IMG/VR virus record: IMGVR_UViG_3300022725_000201
Span: 1-20,682 of that record
Length of the DNA stretch: 20,682 bases
Direction: 5' to 3' (one strand)
Source of the DNA: a virus
The notes below the pieces were generated by a model, which saw only the letters and a program-made list of their open reading frames with translations, searched no databases and had not been told where the DNA came from. Shown piece after piece: positions 1 to 6,939 of this stretch; positions within the stretch are counted from its first letter, which is position 1, and every line of letters starts with the position of its first letter. The position numbers were made by a program, and so were the translations under genes.

Positions 1-222
1 CCCATCATCAAAATCCTTATATTTAGCCTTTGGCCACTTATTTAAAGCAGCTATTGATAAGGCATATGACCCTTCATCGCCCGTCGTTATATCAATATCT
101 TTTATTTTCTTAGGAACTCCCAAAAGCATATCTCTTGGTAATCCACCAACAATATATGGTTCAGAAATATTGTTTTCTTCTGCCAAGTCTTTTAGCTCCG
201 CTAAAAGTTCTGCTAGTTTCAT
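1..222 (-). CDS. Nucleotidyltransferase, poly(A) polymerase/CCA-adding head domain (partial)
   Basis: Only the first 74 codons are in the window; the gene runs off the left edge. The N-terminus carries a glycine-rich GG-x-x-RD motif (IVGGLPRDMLLG) followed by KDIDITTG. This is the signature of the class II poly(A) polymerase / tRNA CCA-adding nucleotidyltransferase head domain, where the DxD pair binds metal and the GG loop holds the NTP. Its ATG overlaps the stop of the upstream 563-aa gene (ATGA), so the two are probably translationally coupled. What RNA or small molecule it acts on in a phage cannot be told from the fragment. It sits at the end of the virion-like run rather than with the replication genes. 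The family call is good; the substrate is unknown. Confidence 0.75.
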   Translation of the reverse strand, partial: MKLAELLAELKDLAEENNISEPYIVGGLPRDMLLGVPKKIKDIDITTGDEGSYALSIAALNKWPKAKYKDFDDG

Positions 223-1910
223 CCTTTGACCTCAATAACAGGAACATAAGAAGTTGTTATTGCCTTTGGTGGCTCTCCTATAACTCCAGGAGCGTCTTCT
301 AGCTCTGGTAGGGCTCTAACACCTTCCTCAACTTCTAGATTTTCTACAGGCTCCCCAGGAGCTTTATCGCTCTGCTCTGCTCCTAAACCTTCCATATCAA
401 TTTCTTCAGGTGCTTCAAAGTCCTCAGTATTTTCACTTTCTTCTTCTAAGCCACCTTTCAACTTTCCAAGAGCCTCGTCAAGTCTTTTTTCAATATAAGA
501 GGTTGCTTCAATTTGTTTTGCCTGTGCCTCACCAAGTTCAGGAAAATGTGAAGCAATATTTAATGCTTCCATCATCATATCGGCTTTTGCCAACTCTCGT
601 ACCAAACTTCTCTCTTTAAGTTTTTTTTGTATGGGCTCTAAAATAGAAATAACATCCTCTGTTTTAGCATTTTTATAAGGATTTTCTTTAAAAGAATCTT
701 GTTCTTCACTTACTTCTAAATCTTTAGGCTCCTCTTCCATAGGAGGTTCCATTTCATTTTTCATCTCTTCGGGAAGCTCCCCTTCGCCATCTAAATCTTC
801 TTCTTCTGGCATATCTGGAAGGGGCGGAATTGTTTCTTCTCCAGCATTTCCACTCTCAGCTGGATTTGGGTTAGATTTAATATCATATTCTCTTCCAGTA
901 AGTGCTTTTTCAATTCTGGATGATAAGTCTTCAGGGTCTTCTGCTATCTTTTTTAAAATATGTGAATAATCAGATAAACCATATTTTCTATCTAACCTAT
1001 TAGCAGTTCTAACAATACAATCATTCATAGTTGCTTCGGTCTGAAGAAGTAATATTTTTGTTCGCAAGTCATTTAACTCGTGATGTAATGATTCAAGAAC
1101 GTTTCTATCCCAAACTTCGTGAAAATTCTCCAAAGTTCTTTCTGCCCTATATAACTTATTAACAATATCTTTTTTATGGTCCTTTAGAGTTTTTTCCTTT
1201 TTATAAGTTCCTCTTGGTCTTCCAGGACCTCTTCTTGACTGTGGAGTAGGCACATTCATAGGAGCAGTGGGCTGTGTATTTTCATTAGACATATCATCCA
1301 AATCACTTTCTTGAGGCTTCATCCAATCAGGCAGATTAAAAGCAACCTTGCTTCTTATAGGTTTTAAGCCATATTTATCGTGATCTCCACTTTCGTAAAA
1401 TTTTGCCCAATGACCAAAATTAAGTTTTTCCATAGGGTCCCAATCCTCCATAATTTTATCAGAAACTTCATCTCTAGGAAAACCTTGATAAATTCCATCG
1501 TGAATTTTCTTTAAAGCATCTACCCATTTATTAATATCTCTGCTTGGTTGAGAATTTGATTCCATAACGCCTTGAATATTAGGGTAAGCTTTTTTATTAA
1601 TAACCACATCATTTAAAGATTTTAAAAAAGCAGTTCTAATATCATTTAAATCAACATTTTCTTTATGTTTTAAATAATTATATGTGGCTTTAACAATAGC
1701 ATCTCTATTTTTATCATTAATATATCCAAGCTCTTCACAAACATCTTCGCAAAAATTATCAATATAGAAATATAAGTTTCTATTCTCATCACTTGATATA
1801 TCCAAGTCATTAAAAGTTTCGGCGTCATCCTTTGCCAATTGCCAAAGGTCATCATTCATTCCATCTTCGTTTATATTAACCATACAATCAATAGAATAAT
1901 TTGTTGCCAT
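219..1910 (-). CDS. Acidic 563-aa phage protein with AT-hook and coiled-coil, function unknown
   Basis: I do not recognise a family. Residues 1-200 look folded and mixed. An AT-hook-like core (RGPGRPRG, about 227-234) sits in a basic stretch, followed by a predicted helical or coiled-coil region (about 240-335). Proline/glutamate-rich acidic linkers lie at about 345-420 and 490-545, separated by a second helical block (about 425-490). The start is fixed by a TAATG overlap with the upstream 246-aa gene, and the end overlaps the nucleotidyltransferase start. Position next to a possible small terminase suggests a packaging or virion-associated role, perhaps touching DNA through the AT-hook. That is inference from context only. 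The low-complexity acidic tracts mean similarity searches should be run with masking. Confidence 0.85.
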   Translation of the reverse strand: MATNYSIDCMVNINEDGMNDDLWQLAKDDAETFNDLDISSDENRNLYFYIDNFCEDVCEELGYINDKNRDAIVKATYNYLKHKENVDLNDIRTAFLKSLNDVVINKKAYPNIQGVMESNSQPSRDINKWVDALKKIHDGIYQGFPRDEVSDKIMEDWDPMEKLNFGHWAKFYESGDHDKYGLKPIRSKVAFNLPDWMKPQESDLDDMSNENTQPTAPMNVPTPQSRRGPGRPRGTYKKEKTLKDHKKDIVNKLYRAERTLENFHEVWDRNVLESLHHELNDLRTKILLLQTEATMNDCIVRTANRLDRKYGLSDYSHILKKIAEDPEDLSSRIEKALTGREYDIKSNPNPAESGNAGEETIPPLPDMPEEEDLDGEGELPEEMKNEMEPPMEEEPKDLEVSEEQDSFKENPYKNAKTEDVISILEPIQKKLKERSLVRELAKADMMMEALNIASHFPELGEAQAKQIEATSYIEKRLDEALGKLKGGLEEESENTEDFEAPEEIDMEGLGAEQSDKAPGEPVENLEVEEGVRALPELEDAPGVIGEPPKAITTSYVPVIEVKG

Positions 1911-2650
1911 TATGCCTCATCAACCTCAACGTCAGATATATTTGCTGAAATTTGTTTTGTAGTCTTGCTGATTGAATTTAAACTTCCTGACCTACCAGTT
2001 CTATATGAAAGTGCGGATAATTTTTCATTCAACTTATCTAAAAATTTAGAAGCCATTTCTGAATCCATTTCTAGCAAAATTTCTCTAACAGCCTCTCTAA
2101 TAACTGACATTTGATCTTCAATAACAGTTATATTAATATTTGTTTCTATAGTCTTATCAGCAATTTGATCTACATATTTTGCCCATTGTTGTATTGTTGA
2201 AGTCCAACTGGTAAAATATTTATGAAGATTTGCTTCTTCATTTACAGATAATTCTCCTCTTGAAGCCCTATCAAATAAATCCTCAACTCTTGATTTAACC
2301 AATACTAACAAATCTCTTAAATTGCTCCTAACATCAACGTGAACATTTGCCGCTTCTTCAATCTTTTCTTTATAAGAAGGCAATGACTTCAATTTTTTAA
2401 TAGCCTTTTTCTCTGCCTTTTCAGCCTTTTTCTCTTTTTCAGCCTGCCTAATAAGCTTAATTGCCTCTTTATCTATATTTAAATGCTCTTTTCTAAATTT
2501 TTGTAAAGTTGTTGGAGTAATATGCTTTTTATTATCCTTAGGATGCTTTTCCTTTAACCATTTACTCACTTGTCTTACTCCCATACCATTGGAGAGCATT
2601 TTTACGATTTTATTAACATTCGGATGTGTTAAAATTTTTTCATAAGCCAT
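1910..2650 (-). CDS. HTH protein, possible terminase small subunit
   Basis: The 246-aa product starts with a compact helical domain (about residues 8-58) in which 'NGMGVRQVSKWL' resembles the first part of a helix-turn-helix and 'ITPTTLQKFRKEHL' a recognition helix. A lysine/alanine-rich charged helix follows (65-100), then a long helical region (100-225) likely to oligomerise. N-terminal HTH plus helical core is the layout of many phage small terminase subunits, which bind packaging sites as rings. It lies beside virion-like genes, which fits, but no large terminase is in the window to confirm it. An intrinsic terminator lies 20 nt upstream of the start, so this gene may begin a transcript. 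It could instead be an ordinary DNA-binding regulator. Confidence 0.85.
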   Translation of the reverse strand: MAYEKILTHPNVNKIVKMLSNGMGVRQVSKWLKEKHPKDNKKHITPTTLQKFRKEHLNIDKEAIKLIRQAEKEKKAEKAEKKAIKKLKSLPSYKEKIEEAANVHVDVRSNLRDLLVLVKSRVEDLFDRASRGELSVNEEANLHKYFTSWTSTIQQWAKYVDQIADKTIETNINITVIEDQMSVIREAVREILLEMDSEMASKFLDKLNEKLSALSYRTGRSGSLNSISKTTKQISANISDVEVDEA

Positions 2651-2670
2651 ATTTAATCCATAAAATTAAA

Positions 2671-2714
2671 GCCCGATAGGTGCTCGTATAGAGTAAAAAC
2701 GAGACTTACCGAGC
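2671..2714 (-). terminator. Intrinsic terminator after the 234-aa gene
   Basis: Read on the minus strand, the 11-nt arm at 2714-2704 pairs with the 11-nt arm at 2681-2671 (G-U pairs and one A-C mismatch). It continues as a perfect 5-bp stem (2703-2699 with 2687-2683), with one bulged base at 2682 and an 11-nt loop. A U-rich tail (TTTAATTTTAT) follows at once. The minus strand folds better than the plus strand because the wobble pairs fall as G-U there. The hairpin lies 20 nt after the 234-aa stop and just before the 246-aa start, so it probably marks a transcript boundary or partial attenuation. Confidence 0.6.
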
Positions 2715-2734
2715 AAGTTAATATAAAATACAAT

Positions 2735-3439
2735 TTAATGAACAGGTTTTAAAGCAGAACTTCTTGAATCATAGAAACGATTAGGAATTCCACCATAGTT
2801 AAAAGTGCTAGGTGTTTGATTTGCTACACTTCCACCTGGAACTTTTTGACCTTTATAATTAGTATAACCTACTTCATAATTATATACTTTACCGTCTAGA
2901 GGACATTGATAAGTTCTTTCGGCAACTCTAATTGCCTGAACACCTATATGATCTGGACAATATCTTGTAGTAATAGCACCTTCATTTCCTGGAATTATCG
3001 CTTCACTATCGTTTGCGCAATTCTCTTTATTTCCCATTACCTGTGGAAAAAATCCATAATCCCTGTTCTCATTTTTAAAGGCTGCTGCTGTTTTCTTAAA
3101 ACACTCTTCAGCAACATCTGCCAATCCATAGGCTCCATTTTCATCCAAATAATCAGCAAACAATAACAAATCTTCTTTTTCTTTTATCTCAGGAGCATCA
3201 TATCCTTTTAAAACAAGCTCTTTATTAAGATTTAAAACATTTTCTAAAGAAGATGTTTTAACATTTTCATAAGATTTTATTAAGCTTACAAGACCTCTGT
3301 AAAATCTGTTAAAATCTTCAACGACTTTTTTAAAATCCCGAGGATTTACATACTGTAAATGAAGCTTATTAACAACTTTTGCTTCTAAGTACATTTGCCA
3401 GCTTTTTAATTGTGTAACTAAATTTTCTAATTTTGACAT
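2735..3439 (-). CDS. Virion-like protein with ADxLDExG motif and Cys-containing C-terminal module
   Basis: This 234-aa protein is not assignable to a named family. Residues 1-85 are helical. Residues about 85-120 carry 'LLLFADYLDENGAYGLADV', a short motif also present at the end of the 91-aa protein encoded just upstream. The C-terminal 80 residues form a distinct module: RYCPDHIG, then YQCPLDGKVYNYE, then KVPGGSVANQTPS and a final RFYDSRS. The CPDH and CPLD pieces could form a partial metal-binding knuckle (three Cys/His visible), but this is not certain. The start ATG follows the TAG of the upstream gene directly, implying coupling. An intrinsic terminator follows its stop. A structural or assembly role is inferred only from neighbours. 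Confidence 0.85.
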   Translation of the reverse strand: MSKLENLVTQLKSWQMYLEAKVVNKLHLQYVNPRDFKKVVEDFNRFYRGLVSLIKSYENVKTSSLENVLNLNKELVLKGYDAPEIKEKEDLLLFADYLDENGAYGLADVAEECFKKTAAAFKNENRDYGFFPQVMGNKENCANDSEAIIPGNEGAITTRYCPDHIGVQAIRVAERTYQCPLDGKVYNYEVGYTNYKGQKVPGGSVANQTPSTFNYGGIPNRFYDSRSSALKPVH

Positions 3440-3715
3440 CTATAATCCCCTAATTAAAATATCTATAACATTTGCTAACTCAGCATTCCCCTCTTCATCT
3501 AATATGTCGGCATACTTAACTAAATTGTCCTTTACGCTCGTTGTTTTTGTATTGAGTTTTCTATTATAATCACTAATTGATTGTCCCAATTCATATAAAA
3601 CCCTATACAAAGCTTTTGTTATAGGGTGGTTTGGAGAAACCCTTTTAAGAGTTGTAAAAACCTTTTGTAATTCACGATGGTTGTTCCTAACCCTAGTTAA
3701 AAATTCCGCTGACAT
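3440..3715 (-). CDS. Small helical protein with ADxLDExG motif, unknown
   Basis: The 91-aa product is mostly helical, basic at the N-terminus, and ends with 'NLVKYADILDEEGNAELANV' plus a short tail. The same motif occurs in the 234-aa protein encoded next, so the two may share a small helical docking or assembly module. The gene is packed between the 561-aa and 234-aa genes with almost no spacing: its stop TAG touches the ATG of the next gene and its start follows the previous stop by four bases. No catalytic motif, signal peptide or membrane segment is visible. It is probably a virion or assembly accessory protein, from context only. Confidence 0.8.
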   Translation of the reverse strand: MSAEFLTRVRNNHRELQKVFTTLKRVSPNHPITKALYRVLYELGQSISDYNRKLNTKTTSVKDNLVKYADILDEEGNAELANVIDILIRGL

Positions 3716-3719
3716 TTAG

Positions 3720-5405
3720 TTAGTCTCCAATTAAAGTTTTTGCCGTATTAAAAAAAGCACCTTCTTGATTTTCTTGCTGTCTGGCATAATAGCTCGCTTT
3801 TAAATGATATTCTCCATTCTCATCTCTTACAAGTTCATGAGCAGGTCTACCTAATTTTTTATGAATAGGATACATTGAATTAGGAGTTTTAATAAACTGG
3901 TCCTTATCTTCAAATGATTGAGATAAATTATTCTTAGCCTTAACAACATTGGAAAGAATTCTTTGATAATCTGAAACAACGGAGCAATAAGTGTCGTCAT
4001 CAAATCTCTCTGCTATTACTTTAATAACTTCATCACAAGTGTTTATATCTCCAGAAGTTGCTGATTTTATAATTATTTCTCTTAGTTCGTGAACACTCAT
4101 AGCAAGTAAAGGACTGTTTCTTCTAACAAAGCCATCATCGCCCGCTTCTCTCATCGCAAATGCGTGAATTCTCTCTTTTGTAAAATCATCAATAAAGTCA
4201 TTTTTAGCAAAAACAGAAGGAAGTAGAGGAGTGCTTCCCTTCATCTCAATAGGAACTTCAATTGAAACCTTGCCCTTTGGAGTATTTATTGTTGCTTCAC
4301 ATATAAAACCATCATCGCAAGGAGCAGAAATTCTAACCTGAGTTCCTTTAAAACCCATAGAAGAAAGCTCTGAAACTACAATTCTCTTTGCTAATCTAAC
4401 AGAAGCTTGTGGATAGCCAACAGCTGCTTCTAAAACACTCTCTTCTAATTCTTCAGCAACCATTTTTAGTGGTTCAGGAAGCTCTGCCCGTGGAATTTCA
4501 ACTGAGCCAATATCTTGCTTTGCGTCTTCAATATTGGTATAAACTTGATCTGAAGCGGAAACGGCTCCGTGATTTGAACTAGGAAGCATAGAAGTAATTT
4601 TATCAACCTCTTCCTGTTCAGCAGTTTTTACAGTATTCCCTGTAAGTTCATCCAAAGTATTTAAAATAGAAGAAGTGGTGATTAGTTTTTGATCATTTCC
4701 AACACTAGCATTTACCAGATAGTCTTTAAGATTTGATTGAGTTAAAGTAGCAAAATTATTGCCTGCGACAAAAATACTTGGCAACTTTTCACCAGAGGCT
4801 TCAGTAGGAATAAATACACGCTTTGCCCCTCTATTTGTGTCTAAGTCAGTAGCAAAAACCAAAAAACGCGAGTTTCCACCAACAAGGCGAACCCGCGAAT
4901 TAGAAAAACCTAATGATTTCAACTCAAGACCCACTTTATCTTTTGCGTTGGCGGCACGCTGTGGATCATAAGTATCAACTTTTGTTTTAAATATGTTGCC
5001 CAAATCTTCAGAAAAGACAGGATTTACTTCATCGTGAATATCACCCTTCTCAGGATTGTCACGAATACCAGCAATATATTCTTCGTTTTTGTATGAAGTA
5101 GATTTAGGACCTGATGTTTTAAGCAAATCACCAAAAATCTCTCTAAATCTGGTCCCACTGGCATTTAATCCAATAAGCTCCTGATAAATATTTTCAACCT
5201 CTGCTTGACTCGTTATTGCCTCAGGATTTTCCTTATACATCCTTTCAATAACTGAAGAAACAGCACGAACTACTGTATCTTGTGGATAAGTTTCCGCAGC
5301 AATTTTCATTCTCTCATTTACATCCTTTAATAGGAATTTTTTACCGCCGTTTAATCTTTCAAGCAACATCTGTGCTTGATTTTTTAGAGAGCTAATATTG
5401 CTCAT
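3720..5405 (-). CDS. 561-aa virion-like protein with an internal duplication
   Basis: The protein contains two clearly related segments, about residues 146-232 and 330-416. Both run PQ-A-helix, then 'ELxSxGF', then a beta-rich stretch (RVRL / QVRIS), a hydrophobic strand, 'PSxF', and a final helix. A shorter third echo of the opening helix (YPQDTVVRAVSSVIERM) lies at 40-56. The remainder is helical and charged. No family is recognised; the repeat suggests a tandem alpha/beta domain used for oligomeric assembly. The start ATG is preceded by GGAGGCGAGCAA, a good ribosome binding site, and the gene lies 14 bases after the 381-aa gene. Association with the virion is inferred from its neighbours and size. 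Confidence 0.88.
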   Translation of the reverse strand: MSNISSLKNQAQMLLERLNGGKKFLLKDVNERMKIAAETYPQDTVVRAVSSVIERMYKENPEAITSQAEVENIYQELIGLNASGTRFREIFGDLLKTSGPKSTSYKNEEYIAGIRDNPEKGDIHDEVNPVFSEDLGNIFKTKVDTYDPQRAANAKDKVGLELKSLGFSNSRVRLVGGNSRFLVFATDLDTNRGAKRVFIPTEASGEKLPSIFVAGNNFATLTQSNLKDYLVNASVGNDQKLITTSSILNTLDELTGNTVKTAEQEEVDKITSMLPSSNHGAVSASDQVYTNIEDAKQDIGSVEIPRAELPEPLKMVAEELEESVLEAAVGYPQASVRLAKRIVVSELSSMGFKGTQVRISAPCDDGFICEATINTPKGKVSIEVPIEMKGSTPLLPSVFAKNDFIDDFTKERIHAFAMREAGDDGFVRRNSPLLAMSVHELREIIIKSATSGDINTCDEVIKVIAERFDDDTYCSVVSDYQRILSNVVKAKNNLSQSFEDKDQFIKTPNSMYPIHKKLGRPAHELVRDENGEYHLKASYYARQQENQEGAFFNTAKTLIGD

Positions 5406-5419
5406 TTGCTCGCCTCCAA

Positions 5420-6565
5420 TTAGTTATTTTGAATTCTATTTTCATAATCTAGTTTTGCTTTTTCTAAATTAGTATCGAATGTCACTTCAGTAAATTTTAT
5501 GTGACTACGATATGGTTCTGCTTTCGCTACTATATATTTTACAACATCGTTTTCATAATCATTTACTTCTACCATTATAATCATATTTTTAGGATCAGAA
5601 ATGTCCATTTTGCGAACAAAATGATCTACACCCAAACGATCTTTAAGTTCTCTATTTATTAATTCCTTTACAGGCTCATCTTCTCTAAAATGACCTGGAA
5701 TCTCACGATAAGGCTTTGTTGTTTTTTCAGGGACAATGTTTAATTTTGTTTCATCTATGTTTGGAAGTTCAACAAAATCAGGAGTAGGGTCCTGCCTTAT
5801 ATTAAACTTCTCAGTGCCATCAGCAGATTTATTTAAACTTTTTTTTTTTAATTCAGAGAAAAGAGTATTTACTTTATCTACAAGTTTTAGACTCTCTTTT
5901 AACTGTTGCGAAGCAGTCTTTTCTTCTGACGGTTGTTCAGTTTTTTTACCATCAATCGCGTTTTGAATATCGTGAATTTTTTGCAAAACATCAAGACTTG
6001 TGTTTAATTCATTAATATCTCTTACCTGTAATCCATCAAAATCATTCCTGCTTAAATTCTTTCCTTTATGAACTTTGTTGAGTAAAGGACCAAAATTATT
6101 TGCTTTTTTATAAATATTTCCAATCTCGTCATAAGAAAGAAGAGCTGCCTTTTTGGCTTCAGGAAGATCATCAATAAATTTGGCTAGGAAATTTTCATCT
6201 AATGATAGTTTTTCTTTAATTAAATTGCTAAGCTCAACAACATCTTCTTTAGTTTTTGCTCCAAAATCAGAAGCAGCAACTCTATGAATAGGTGTCCCAG
6301 AATACATAATAGTTAAATTAGCTTCCTTTTTGTCAGATTCGACACTCCAGTTTAACTCTGTGCTTAATTCTTCATCTTTTAAATCGTAAGTTCTAACCAA
6401 AAATTCATTGCCGTCATCATCGGCTTGAACTTGCCATAAATCGTCTTCCCCCTGAACCTTAAAAACATCAAATGCCACACGCACCATTCTGTGTTCATTG
6501 CCCTCTACAGGCATTTTGTTTTTATCAGGATTTAGAGTTTTATTAAGGAAATCATAGTCCAGCAT
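5420..6565 (-). CDS. 381-aa phage protein, first gene of the virion-like run
   Basis: No named family is recognised. The N-terminal 110 residues look beta-rich, with 'DLWQVQADDDGNEFLVRTYD' as a notable stretch. The middle (120-250) is helical and lysine-rich. The C-terminal 80 residues have 'LKDRLGVDHFVRK' followed by a hydrophobic strand and 'VKYIVAKAEP', loosely like the duplicated domain in the neighbouring 561-aa protein. The ATG at 6565 follows GCGGAGGCGAT, a strong ribosome binding site, and a 366-bp gap lies upstream, so transcription of the structural run probably starts in that gap. The role is unknown; placement suggests a head, neck or tail component. Confidence 0.86.
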   Translation of the reverse strand: MLDYDFLNKTLNPDKNKMPVEGNEHRMVRVAFDVFKVQGEDDLWQVQADDDGNEFLVRTYDLKDEELSTELNWSVESDKKEANLTIMYSGTPIHRVAASDFGAKTKEDVVELSNLIKEKLSLDENFLAKFIDDLPEAKKAALLSYDEIGNIYKKANNFGPLLNKVHKGKNLSRNDFDGLQVRDINELNTSLDVLQKIHDIQNAIDGKKTEQPSEEKTASQQLKESLKLVDKVNTLFSELKKKSLNKSADGTEKFNIRQDPTPDFVELPNIDETKLNIVPEKTTKPYREIPGHFREDEPVKELINRELKDRLGVDHFVRKMDISDPKNMIIMVEVNDYENDVVKYIVAKAEPYRSHIKFTEVTFDTNLEKAKLDYENRIQNN

Positions 6566-6931
6566 ATCGCCTCCGCATAATTTATTGCTATAAGCAACCT
6601 AAATGTATAACTTTTCGTATAAATACGTTCATCTTAAATATTCGCATATTGATAGAAATTTATAGGAGTTTGGAGACAATAAGTGTATGATTATTATAGG
6701 AAAGTAATTATAGGTGGGATTTTGTGATGAGAATTTGAGGTAAATAAGACATAAAGCCCCAGAATTATTGAATTTTGTGATTTGGAAAAGGCTCGGGAGT
6801 GTAGACGGACTACCCCCTTGAGAAAATAATAATGAAAAAATAAAAAAATGCCTAAAGAATATTAGGCATTACTTGTATCATAAGCAGATGTTCTAGTACC
6901 ATTGTTGATGCTATATTTCCACAAACTAGCA
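6566..6931. other. 366-bp non-coding gap with terminator and hairpin
   Basis: No plausible gene lies here on either strand. From right to left it holds about 60 bases after the sugar-dehydrogenase stop, an intrinsic terminator (6834-6870), an imperfect hairpin (6792-6822, core GTAG/CTAC), and about 225 AT-rich bases leading to the ribosome binding site of the 381-aa gene. A promoter for the virion-like genes would be expected in the last part. TATAAT-like boxes exist on the minus strand (around 6690-6700), but none has a convincing partner box. I therefore do not assign a promoter. Confidence 0.6.
6834..6870 (-). terminator. Intrinsic terminator after the nucleotide-sugar dehydrogenase
   Basis: On the minus strand a perfect 9-bp stem AATGCCTAA / TTAGGCATT (6870-6862 with 6855-6847) with a 6-nt loop is followed by a T-rich run (seven T, A, six T). 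It lies about 60 bases after the dehydrogenase stop and closes the accessory island transcript before the virion-like genes. The stem is short and GC-moderate, but the U-tract is strong. Confidence 0.8.
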
Positions 6932-6939
6932 TTATAACC
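6862..6939 (-). other. Possible C-terminal remnant of a lost gene
   Basis: Overlapping the dehydrogenase stop in another frame is a stop-to-stop stretch with no start codon, reading GYNASLWKYSINNG followed by TRTSAYDTSNA. Its TAA falls inside the terminator stem, which is where a genuine gene end often lies. The residues (Gly, Asn, Ser, Tyr, Trp) look like the end of a beta-rich virion protein. About 25 codons can stay open by chance, so this is weak. Confidence 0.25.

Noticed and set aside
410-619. Plus-strand open frames, here and at several other places (for example 4759-4971, 14286-14636)
   Set aside because: They lie inside well-supported minus-strand genes, lack ribosome binding sites and have unnatural residue composition.
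6618-6625. TATAAATA on the plus strand, identical to the T4 late promoter box
   Set aside because: No gene lies on the plus strand downstream, and it is part of a short AT palindrome (CGTATAAATACG) expected in AT-rich DNA.
6755-6822. Possible tRNA or group I intron-like structure in the gap
   Set aside because: No T-arm GTTCNANNC pattern, acceptor stem or intron core pairings could be traced; only a single imperfect hairpin is supported.
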